A DNA stretch of 47,128 bases from a virus: IMG/VR virus record IMGVR_UViG_3300020430_000026, positions 1 through 47,128 of that record, one strand, 5' to 3'. The notes beneath the pieces were generated by a model. That model had not been told where the DNA came from. It was given only the letters and a program-made list of their open reading frames with translations, and ran no database searches. This document shows, piece by piece, positions 1 through 8,600 of the stretch; the first letter of the stretch is position 1, and each line of letters begins with the position of its first letter. The position numbers and the translations under genes are program-made.

Positions 1-999
1 GGTGATTACACATTAAAAGTACAATCAGGAGGCACTATTACTCTTGACACAGGAGTATCTGCAGGTAGTGTAACAATCACAGGTGATTTGATTGTACAAG
101 GCGACCAAACAACTATTAACACTCAAGAACTTGATGTAGAAGATAGTATTATTAGAGTCAATAGAAATGATGCCACACCGGGTGGTGTTGCGTCTCCAGG
201 CGCTGGTATAGAAATTTACAATGGATTAGGTGGTGGTACAGCACAAGGTGATGATGACCAGACTGCGCCTATGTTCTTGTTTACAAAAGATTTTAACCAT
301 TCATATTGGGGATCATCTGGAAACTTATCACAAAGCGGAACATTTATTTTAAGAAGCAAAAGTGCTAATACAGATTTAATAGGTTTAAGAACACACAATA
401 TTAATTCAGATACAGGTATTGTTTTAGAGCCAGGCGGAAGCGGCACAGTCAGAATAGAAAAAGTTAACTATGAAACTTTTTTATCCAACGACAATGATAT
501 ACCAAATAAAAAATATGTAGATGATGAAATAAACGCAATAACACTTGGTGCGGCATTTCCTAGAATTGTTCAAGGTGACAGTGAAATACAAATTTATGAT
601 AATAGTACAACAGGTGTAGATTCAAGAATTGAAACAAAGGTTGATAATGTTTTAAAATCATTTATTAGTAAAGATTATTTTGATGTGTACAGCACAACAA
701 TTAACTTAAATGAAGTAAGAATAGAGCAGAATGAAATTTCTACTAATTCTTCAAATGAGGATTTAATCCTTTCAGCACCGGGCACAGGAAGTGTTAAGGT
801 GTCAGACAGTATGGTAATCAAACTGCGTCCAAACGTGTTAGATCCACTTGCTGACCCTGTATACAGCACAGAAGGTATAAAATTATATGCTAAAACGCCA
901 GGTGTGGGTGACTCAGGATTATTTTTTGTAAATACAAACGACGAAAGAGACGAATTGATCAGCAAACAACGTGCTTTGGTGTTCAGTCATATGTTTTAA
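1..999 (+). CDS. Tail-fibre protein, C-terminal part (5' end outside window)
   Basis: The frame is open from base 1, so this is the C-terminal 332 residues of a longer protein; the in-frame TTG at 88 is not a convincing start because coding continues upstream. The visible part has beta-rich, Gly/Thr/Asn-rich composition and the phrase VQGDQTTINTQELDVEDS, a repeat motif I associate with structural fibre proteins of marine T4-like phages. A second half-copy (RIVQGDSEIQIYD) follows about 120 residues later, and SAPGTGSVKVSD matches the SGTGxVxV phrase in the fibres at 2272 and 5611. It ends nine bases before the next start, so it heads or continues the late operon. Role inferred: a fibre or baseplate-attached adhesin shaft. 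No enzymatic motif is visible. Confidence 0.7.
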   Translation, partial: GDYTLKVQSGGTITLDTGVSAGSVTITGDLIVQGDQTTINTQELDVEDSIIRVNRNDATPGGVASPGAGIEIYNGLGGGTAQGDDDQTAPMFLFTKDFNHSYWGSSGNLSQSGTFILRSKSANTDLIGLRTHNINSDTGIVLEPGGSGTVRIEKVNYETFLSNDNDIPNKKYVDDEINAITLGAAFPRIVQGDSEIQIYDNSTTGVDSRIETKVDNVLKSFISKDYFDVYSTTINLNEVRIEQNEISTNSSNEDLILSAPGTGSVKVSDSMVIKLRPNVLDPLADPVYSTEGIKLYAKTPGVGDSGLFFVNTNDERDELISKQRALVFSHMF

Positions 1000-1008
1000 G
1001 GAGCAAAG

Positions 1009-1362
1009 ATGGCAATAAACAATGTAGTAGTAACTCAAGGTAGCAATGCTCAAGTGTTTTCGACTGGTACTGTACCTGCAGGAAAAACATACGGTGTATC
1101 AAATATGCTGATATGTAATAGTGCGGCAGAAGATCAAACAGGAGCCAATGACGCAACATTTAGAGTTTTTGTTGTACCTAACGGACAAACATTTAACGCC
1201 AACAGCAACATGATAATTAATGATGCCCTTTTACCAGGCGCAGAAACTTTTATCTTAGATACAGAGAAATTAATGTTGACTGCTGGTGATACAGTTGTGG
1301 TTGAAAACACAGCCGTAAACAATGTTACTTTGATTGCAACAGTAAGTTACCTAGAGGTATAA
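1009..1362 (+). CDS. Small beta-rich virion protein (117 aa)
   Basis: A 117-residue protein with a strong ribosome site (AGGAG, six bases before the ATG). It has no signal peptide or membrane segment and is mostly short hydrophobic strands separated by Asn/Gly/Thr turns. Its plan (a VPAGKTY strand, a CNSAAE turn, AGDTVVVEN, then a last strand) resembles the small proteins at 9966 (VPVELYTA, CFIAPNS, AGEKLIV) and 23393 (VPADTFTV, CNRGNQ, AGQKLVV). I read these as three members of one family that sits beside fibre genes. The stop overlaps the next start by one base (TAATG), suggesting translational coupling. Function unknown; a fibre adaptor, collar or decoration protein is plausible from context only. 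Confidence 0.6.
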   Translation: MAINNVVVTQGSNAQVFSTGTVPAGKTYGVSNMLICNSAAEDQTGANDATFRVFVVPNGQTFNANSNMIINDALLPGAETFILDTEKLMLTAGDTVVVENTAVNNVTLIATVSYLEV

Positions 1363-2228
1363 TGCGATATCTAAAAAGACAATCTACAAATACGAGACTA
1401 ATCGCCGGCAGAGGCGTGGTGTATGATCAATATGAACAATTGATTATTCCAGGCACAGGAGCAATTTTAGTTCCTAAAGGTGACACAGCAAGTAGACCTA
1501 ATCCAGCAGAAGTTGGACAATTAAGATACAACACAGACACAAGAAGTTTTGAATACTATGAAGGTGTTCCTAACGGTGGTAATGCATGGAAACAAGCAAG
1601 ATTTAGAGAACCAGTTACAGTAACGAAACAAAATTTAGGAAACGGAGATGATCAAGAAGTGAACTTCGGTCCACTGAATGCAAATGATGTAGACTTTTAC
1701 TATCCTGCGAATCCTGAGCAAGTTTTAGTAATGGTCGAAAACGTTTTACAAATACCTGACACGAACTATTCGATTGTGCAACAACCTTGTTACTACAACA
1801 CAACGCAAATAGGTTTTGCAAGTAATTACAATGGTTATGCAACTATTGTTGGCAGAGACAATTCATTAGTAAACTTTGTTACAAAAGGATACCATGCAGG
1901 GCAAACAGTTAGTGTAAGCGGTGCGGCTAATGGAAGTAATAATGGTAATTTCACAGTTGTAGACGTTGGAATAGATTTAAGTTTTCCTCTTCCTGGATAC
2001 AATGCACAAAATCAAGTATCGTATATCCAAGTGGCAGAAACTTTAGTAACTGAATCCAACGGTTCATCACCAAACACAATTACACTAGAAGGTTTCAATT
2101 CAGGTGGCCAATCATATGCTTCAACTATTACTATTAACAACGTGGCAGAACCAGCCTTTTATATTAACTTTGGAACGCCAGTACCAACTGGAAAACCTGT
2201 TAATGTGTTACACAACTTTGACAAATAA
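1362..2228 (+). CDS. Fibre-associated structural protein (288 aa)
   Basis: Starts at the ATG overlapping the previous stop. Residues 33-75 carry the phage-fibre phrase in which GTGAILVPKGDTASRP is followed by GQLRYNTDTRSFEYYEG and a Trp; the same element occurs near the ends of the 1056-aa (ELWWNESNSTLEVYTG) and 1448-aa (MLRYNTDTGFFEGYDG) fibres. The rest is beta-rich with no catalytic signature. Here the element is N-terminal, so the protein looks like a fibre tip or knob module encoded as a separate gene. It may join the partial fibre at 1-999, with the 117-aa protein between them. Function inferred from context. Confidence 0.55.
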   Translation: MRYLKRQSTNTRLIAGRGVVYDQYEQLIIPGTGAILVPKGDTASRPNPAEVGQLRYNTDTRSFEYYEGVPNGGNAWKQARFREPVTVTKQNLGNGDDQEVNFGPLNANDVDFYYPANPEQVLVMVENVLQIPDTNYSIVQQPCYYNTTQIGFASNYNGYATIVGRDNSLVNFVTKGYHAGQTVSVSGAANGSNNGNFTVVDVGIDLSFPLPGYNAQNQVSYIQVAETLVTESNGSSPNTITLEGFNSGGQSYASTITINNVAEPAFYINFGTPVPTGKPVNVLHNFDK

Positions 2229-2245
2229 AGTCAACTACAATTTTC

Positions 2246-2253
2246 AATAAATA
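2246..2253 (+). promoter_or_regulatory. Late promoter box AATAAATA
   Basis: AATAAATA in the 43-base gap before the fibre at 2272, ending 18 bases before its ATG with AGGAG between. It differs at one position from the T4 late (gp55-type) box TATAAATA, and identical octamers occur before five other start codons in the window. Confidence 0.6.
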
Positions 2254-2271
2254 CACAAAAAGGAGAAAACA

Positions 2272-5200
2272 ATGGCTCACGTAGCAGGGCACGAAGTAGG
2301 ACGTATATCAGGACCATTATTAAAGTCTAATCTACAAAGAACTAGTGATTTAGCGTTCGAAACAGATCTCCTTTACATTTCGCATACAAATGGTAAAATA
2401 GGTATTAAGGATGATGCGCCTGCATTTGAACTAACAGTTGACGGCACAACAAATACTCCTGCTAGTTTTATTGCAACTAATTCAGCACAATTAGGAAATT
2501 TTCAAGTAACTGGTACAGGTTTCTCAACACCAACAGGTGATATTACAATAGGTCTTGTAGATGGAAGTGGCAATCCAAAAGCAGGTGATATTGTAATGAA
2601 CGAATTAAGAACTGCAAGTTTAAGTTTTACAAATAGCACAATAAGTTCAAGCGATGATATTATTATTCAACCAGGACCTGGCACTGGTATATTTAGAATA
2701 CCTACAGATTTAAAATCTTATGGTGACATTCATGCTACTGGTGATATTACTTTTGACGGAAATCTTTTAATATCTGGAGATAATGCAAATGAAGACACAA
2801 TTACTATAGGTGGTGAATTAGACAGTAACCTTGTCCCGGATCAAACTTTAACTTACAACTTAGGAAGTAATACTCAAAGATGGGGTCACATTTACACAAA
2901 TAGAATTTTAGATTTGAATGATGTTTCTATTCAAGGAGATTTAAGTTTTAATGGAATTGCTGTAAACTTAGGCATAGTAAACAAATGGTACGTTAGTACA
3001 AATGGTTTAGATACATCTCCAGGTGATCATCCTAACTTTGCATTTGCAACACTACAAAAAGCAATCGAAACTGTAGAAGAAAGCACAGCAGGTCCTCATG
3101 AAATTCACTTGATGCCTGGCGATTACGAAGAAGTGTTTCCATTAGAAGTGCCGATGAACACTACAATTAAAGGTTCAGGAATAAGATCAGTTTCAATACG
3201 CCCAACAGTGGCAACACAAAGTAACGATGCATTTTTATTAAATGAAGGTTCGATGGTATCGGATTTAACTGTAAAAGATTTTTATTATGACAGCGGAAAT
3301 AATACAGGACATGGTTTAAGATTTGCACCAAATGCCAACTTAATTGGAAAAAGTCCATACATTCAAAACGTTACAGTTCTAACAAAAGGTTCAACAATCA
3401 CAGTTGCTGATCCAAGAGGATTTGATAGTGGTGATGCTGGAAAAGGTGTGTTGTTAGATGCATCAGTTGTAGACCCTTCAAGTTATGCGGCAAGTATGCT
3501 GTTGAATTCAGTTACATTCATTACACCAGGTGTCGATGCAGTAACAATCAAAAATGGTGCTAGAATGGAGTTTATAGATTGTTTTACATACTTTGCAAAC
3601 AGAGGTGTGTATATGGAACATACATTACCTCAATATACACCTACAGCAGGAACTTATGATCCAGTAACCGGTATAATGAATTTAACTATCGGCAATCACG
3701 CAATGAGAGTTGGGGAAACAATTACTATTGCTAACGACAGTTTAACTTTTACGTGTGCAATGGACAATCACCAAACTGATCATACTTACCCAAGATCAAC
3801 TGATCCATATTCAGGTAGAAAAGTTAAAATTACAGAAACTACTGCAACGTCAATTACTTGTAACGTTGGTGTATCAAGCAACACAACAGCACACTTATTC
3901 AAAAGTGCCACTGCGAATGCTGTTACTGAAGGCACATTAAATGAAGTTAGAAGTATTGCAAGTGCTAACATTTATGGTAACAAAGGTGTAGAAGCAGATG
4001 GAAACGGTTGTTTAGCATATCTAATCAGTCATAATTTTGCTTACATAGGTGTAGGAAAAGATGTCACAAATGATATTAGTCTAGTGAATCAATTTGCTGA
4101 AGTTTTAGAATTAAACGGTGCTCAAGTAAATTTTGTCAGTCAAGACCAAGGAAGTGATTTTAGAGTTGGTGATAACTTTTTTGTTGATGCATCTAAAGGA
4201 ACAACAACAATTGACGTGACAGGATCTGATCTTACAGGATCTAGTTTAACGATTGGAAGAAACAATATTACATTTATAGATGCTACCAAGATAGAAACAG
4301 GTAATTTTAGGATTTCAAACAACACAATACAATCCATTGTGAATGGTATTGATGTAACGTCTGCAGGTGGAACGATTAATTTCCTTGGCAACGTTAATAT
4401 GCAAAAAGATTTAACTGTATCAAACAATGTAACAATTGGTGGTTCGGCAATTAACTTTGGTAATGATAGCAATGATACTATAGATTTCAGTATGGATATT
4501 GACCAAGATTTAATTCCAAGTACTGATGGTGCAAGTAATTTAGGACAAATTAACAAACAATGGAAAAAGTTAAACAATTCTAAAACAGTAATTGAAGATA
4601 TAGAAATACATAACAATTACATTACAGCATTCAATACCAATCAGGATCTTACTTTACGTGGATCTGGAACTGGTTACGTAAAAATCGGTGACTTAGATTT
4701 TAAAACAAATATTTCGAATGCAGGTGGTGATGTTGCAATTAACAGTAATTCTGCAACAACAAGTATTACCTCGACTGGTGCATTTGAATTACCTGTTGGA
4801 ACATCAGGGCAAGATCCTGCAACAGCACAATCTTTAAGATTTAACACGTCTTTAGGAAACTTTGTTTCATACACTTCCGGACCAAGCATTATTAGTGGAG
4901 TAACTGACTTTGATAAAGATACCTACATTAGCACAGCAAGTAATCAATTTACTTTCTTTGCAGGTGGTGTCGCAACAGGACAAATCACTGGTGCTGGTTT
5001 TCTAGACGCTATTGCAGTAAGTTCTAATAATCAAACAAAATTAGATGGAAATACAATCTCTGTTGGCTCAAATGGTGGACAAGGTGGAGTTTCGGCAAAT
5101 GGCGCTGGTAGGGTATTATTCGATTCATCAAGTTTTGAAATAGGCAACAGTGATATCTTTGTAACAACTACAAACGATGACCTTGACTTTGGCTTTAATG

Positions 5201-5442
5201 GTACAGTAAGAAACACTTATTTGCACTTTGATACAACTAAAGCGGCAGTTATGCCATACGGTACCCAAGCAGTGCGTCCTGTGGTCGCTAGACAGGGTGA
5301 ATTATGGTGGAATGAAAGCAATAGCACATTAGAAGTATATACTGGTACAGAATGGGTAACTTCTGTTGGATCCCAAACAATCACTGTAACGCAGGATTAT
5401 GCTCAAGAACTTAACGTAATTTACGATCTTATTTTAGCATAA
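2272..5442 (+). CDS. Tail fibre with beta-helix domain (1056 aa)
   Basis: N-terminus carries EVGRISGPLLKSNLQR and FETDLLYI, shared with the fibre at 5611 and presumably its attachment domain. From residue 238 (KWYVSTNG) to about 620 there is a right-handed beta-helix of pectate-lyase type: ATLQKAIE, HLMPGDYEE, then turns of IRSVSIRP and IQNVTV type. After FTYFANRG (438-445) a roughly 100-residue module is inserted (457-556, starting PTAGTYDPVTG) before the helix resumes at RSIASANIYGN (560). SDFRVGD (628-634) marks the junction to a C-terminal shaft ending in a RQGELWWNESNS tip element. A strong AGGAG and late box precede the ATG. Role inferred: receptor-binding fibre. No acidic pectinolytic cluster could be identified, so binding is likelier than cleavage. 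Confidence 0.75.
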   Translation: MAHVAGHEVGRISGPLLKSNLQRTSDLAFETDLLYISHTNGKIGIKDDAPAFELTVDGTTNTPASFIATNSAQLGNFQVTGTGFSTPTGDITIGLVDGSGNPKAGDIVMNELRTASLSFTNSTISSSDDIIIQPGPGTGIFRIPTDLKSYGDIHATGDITFDGNLLISGDNANEDTITIGGELDSNLVPDQTLTYNLGSNTQRWGHIYTNRILDLNDVSIQGDLSFNGIAVNLGIVNKWYVSTNGLDTSPGDHPNFAFATLQKAIETVEESTAGPHEIHLMPGDYEEVFPLEVPMNTTIKGSGIRSVSIRPTVATQSNDAFLLNEGSMVSDLTVKDFYYDSGNNTGHGLRFAPNANLIGKSPYIQNVTVLTKGSTITVADPRGFDSGDAGKGVLLDASVVDPSSYAASMLLNSVTFITPGVDAVTIKNGARMEFIDCFTYFANRGVYMEHTLPQYTPTAGTYDPVTGIMNLTIGNHAMRVGETITIANDSLTFTCAMDNHQTDHTYPRSTDPYSGRKVKITETTATSITCNVGVSSNTTAHLFKSATANAVTEGTLNEVRSIASANIYGNKGVEADGNGCLAYLISHNFAYIGVGKDVTNDISLVNQFAEVLELNGAQVNFVSQDQGSDFRVGDNFFVDASKGTTTIDVTGSDLTGSSLTIGRNNITFIDATKIETGNFRISNNTIQSIVNGIDVTSAGGTINFLGNVNMQKDLTVSNNVTIGGSAINFGNDSNDTIDFSMDIDQDLIPSTDGASNLGQINKQWKKLNNSKTVIEDIEIHNNYITAFNTNQDLTLRGSGTGYVKIGDLDFKTNISNAGGDVAINSNSATTSITSTGAFELPVGTSGQDPATAQSLRFNTSLGNFVSYTSGPSIISGVTDFDKDTYISTASNQFTFFAGGVATGQITGAGFLDAIAVSSNNQTKLDGNTISVGSNGGQGGVSANGAGRVLFDSSSFEIGNSDIFVTTTNDDLDFGFNGTVRNTYLHFDTTKAAVMPYGTQAVRPVVARQGELWWNESNSTLEVYTGTEWVTSVGSQTITVTQDYAQELNVIYDLILA

Positions 5443-5459
5443 TTCTATTGTAATAGAAT
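5442..5459 (+). repeat. Perfect 8-bp inverted repeat after fibre stop
   Basis: ATTCTATT, two bases, AATAGAAT, beginning on the last base of the fibre stop codon. It could fold into a short hairpin but is AT-only and lacks a following T-run, so it is a weak terminator candidate; it may protect an mRNA 3' end instead. Confidence 0.45.
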
Positions 5460-5475
5460 CAAATACCAAAACGTG

Positions 5476-5483
5476 AATAAATA
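5476..5483 (+). promoter_or_regulatory. Late promoter box AATAAATA (leader of 5611 fibre)
   Basis: AATAAATA preceded by TG, as in the copy at 23730. It lies 127 bases upstream of the 5611 fibre but only 16 bases before the ATG at 5500, the same spacing as the box and ATG at 12437/12461. Confidence 0.55.
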
Positions 5484-5499
5484 GTATTAATGTTTTAGT

Positions 5500-5610
5500 A
5501 TGACCAATACTCTGACAGGACAAACCGTGGTTAACCGGCGAAGAGTCTTTAAACAGCAAAGAATGAAAATTGGGTTAGAGGCACAAGATGCCCGTTTAAA
5601 GGAGAGATAA
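5500..5610 (+). CDS. Possible 36-aa basic protein or leader peptide
   Basis: An ATG-initiated frame of 36 codons fills most of the 168-base gap between two large fibres. It begins MTNTLTGQTVVNRRRVFKQQ, is rich in Arg, Lys and Gln, and its second half (MKIGLEAQDARLKER) could be helical. Its TAA abuts the ATG of the 5611 fibre in the same frame, an arrangement that would couple translation; the fibre's AAAGGAGAG site lies inside its last codons. A late box sits 16 bases before its ATG, but no ribosome site is visible. It could be a real small protein, a leader peptide controlling the fibre, or chance. Confidence 0.4.
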   Translation: MTNTLTGQTVVNRRRVFKQQRMKIGLEAQDARLKER

Positions 5611-8600
5611 ATGGCCGTTGGTCGAATTTCAGGTCCGCTCTTAAAGGCAAATCTCGTTCGTTCCACGTTACCAGTGGAAAGACGAAACCTTGCGTTTGAG
5701 ACTGACTTATTATACATAGATGTTAATAATGACAGAATTGGGGTCAAGACAAGTAGTCCTCAATATCCTTTAGACGTTTCAGGAACAATCAGAACAACAG
5801 ATTTACAAGTTTCAAATAGCACACAAATTAATAATGTTACAATAAGTGCTAATAGCATTACAACAACTGGAAATCAATTAAACCTTGCTACACCTGATAG
5901 TGCTGTTTACAATAACAGATTATTAGTTGATGATTTAATTATAGATGGCAACACAATCACTGCAACAGACACTAATCAAAATTTTGAAATTATACCAAGT
6001 GGAACAGGGACTGTAGAAGTACGTGGTGACACAAGAGTCGAGGGTAATATCCACGCAACTGGAAATATTAGAGCAGACGGAAATATCCAAATTGGTGACC
6101 AAGATACTGATACTATTACAATTAATGCTGATGTGGCATCAAATTTAGTACCTGATGCGTCAAACACATACACTTTAGGTCTAGCAAACAAGAGATGGGA
6201 CGAAGTATTTGCAAATAACTTAACTGTTGATAACCTAACGTTGACAGGAAATATCACAGTAAATGGTCTAGATTTGACTGCAAGACCAGGAAAAACTTAT
6301 TATGTTGCAACAAACGGTGATGATTTACAGACAGGAACTCACCAAAATGATCCATACGCAAGTTTAACAAAAGCATTATCAGTTGCTGTATCAGGTGATC
6401 ATATTCACATATATCCAGGTACGTACACAGAAACTTTCCCAATGGTTGTGCCAGTGGGTGTATCAGTAAGAGGTGATGGATTAAGAGCAGTTACTATACA
6501 ACCGACAACTCCAACAAAAACTAATGATGGTTTTATTTTAAACGGTGAAGTTACAATTGAAGATTTAACAATAACAGGATTTAATTTTGATTCTGTAAAC
6601 AATACAGGACACGCATTTAGATTTAATTCTAATGGTGACAGTAGCGGGTACGCAGTAACATCTAGATCTCCATACATCAGAAACGTAACTGTCTTAACAC
6701 AAGGAACAACAACTAGTGCAAATGATCCAAGAGGTTTTGCTTCAGGAGATGCAGGTAAAGGTGCATTTTTAGATGGATCAATGGCAACTGCTTGGAGTAG
6801 AGAAGCAGGTGCATTATTCCAAAACGTCACTATGATTACACCGGGTGTTGATGCTTTAACTTTGACAAACGGAGTGAGAGTTGAATGGTTAAACTCATTT
6901 ACGTATTTTGCAAATAGATCAATTTATGCATATGATGGAGTATCAGGACTTGCTGGACAAGGACAAACAAATTTAAGAGTTGATGGAATAAGTGGTTCCA
7001 TTACTGCTGGAGAAACAATATTCTACTACAATGACAGTGGACAAGTAATAAGTTCTGCAACAATTGATTCAGTGGATGGCAATAGAATTACTATTAACGG
7101 GAAAGTAACAGGATTTGAATTGCCACCTGAATCAGGCGGAAAAACAATGGTTGCTAATGGCAACGCTCAATTGAATACAAGTATTAAAAAGTTTGGACAA
7201 AGTAGTTTGCAACTAGGTGGCACTGCTGATGGAACGAACACAGCAAATAGTGTAGACTTTGGCTTTGGTACAGATGATTTTACAATCGAAACTTGGGTAA
7301 GATCCAATCAAGCACAAACAACTGTACTGTTTGATACTAGAGCAAATCAAAGTAATGACAACGGAATACAAGTGTCTGTCAGCAATAGCACACCAAGAAT
7401 ATTATTAAATGGTTCGTATGTGCTAACAGGAACTAACGGATTCAATGATAACATTTGGACACACTTTGCAGTTTCTAGAAGAAACAGTTATACTAAAATT
7501 TTTATAGACGGTGTAAATTCAGGACAAACAAGAAATCCAAAAACTTTAACTTCGAATGACGGAGTCACAACTAATTCATCAATTAAAAAATATGGCGATA
7601 AGTCAGTGCAATTTGATGGTGCAGATGATTGCATAGATGTTGCAAACACAGCCGACTTTGGATTTGGCACAGGTGACTTTACTGCTGAAGCATGGATACA
7701 AACAAATTCTACTGCACAGCAAACTGTTTATGATTTTAGAACAACTGCAACTGAAAATAAAGTTTGGATGTATATTACTCCAACAAACAACAAATTACTT
7801 TTATATGTAAATGGTTCTGTAATTGCAGAACTTACTGGTATTACTCTTTCTAATTGGCATCATGTTGCTTTAACTAGACAGGCAGGCGTAGGAAGATTAT
7901 TCTTAGATGGTGTGTTAGGCGCTACATTTACTTTTGCAAATAATTTAGGTGCAACAACTCCATGTAGAATTGGAGCAAGGTACGATGCTATTGGCACAAA
8001 TGAATTTTCTGGATATATGGATGCTATTAGAGTAAGTTCTAGTGCAAAATACACTTCAGCATTTACGCCAGATAATTTAGTTAACACAACTGACACTTTA
8101 TTATTAATTGACGCAGAAGATGGTATAGTTGATAACACAAACTTGTACATGAATACAAATTTAGCAAGTGCAAAACCTTTAACAATAGGAAATAATTATT
8201 CTAATAACAACGGATTCAACGGATATCTAGATGATTTCAGAGTTATAAAAGGTTTTTCTTTATACAGCACAAACTTTACTCCACCGACAGCAGAATTAAC
8301 TAGAACAACGCAAACATCTTTACTTTTAAGATTTAATGGTGACAACGGCTCAACATCATTTACTGAAACATTAACACTTCCACAAGACATTAGATTTAGT
8401 GGTGGTGCAACTGCTGAAAGATTTACTCTTGTTGATTATGCAGACTTTGGTGCAGAAGTACGTGCGATTGCATCTGCTTCTATCTATGGAAATTATGGAG
8501 TATGGGGAGATGGTATTGGTGTAAGAATGTATTTGATATCTCACAACCTTGCTTACATAGGAAATGGAAAAGAAGTTTCAAATGATGCAAATACAGTGAT

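Noticed and set aside
2985-4130. Pectate-lyase enzyme activity of the beta-helix fibres
   Set aside because: The helix scaffold is recognisable but no conserved catalytic cluster could be identified; such folds are common non-enzymatic fibre scaffolds.
4140-4616. Minus-strand open frame of 158 codons
   Set aside because: Antisense to the 1056-aa fibre, with no start signal or domain; other long antisense frames across the fibre cluster were dismissed for the same reason.
5487-5747. Minus-strand 86-codon frame spanning the gap before the 5611 fibre
   Set aside because: It runs antisense through the start of a clear fibre gene and has no promoter, ribosome site or recognisable domain.
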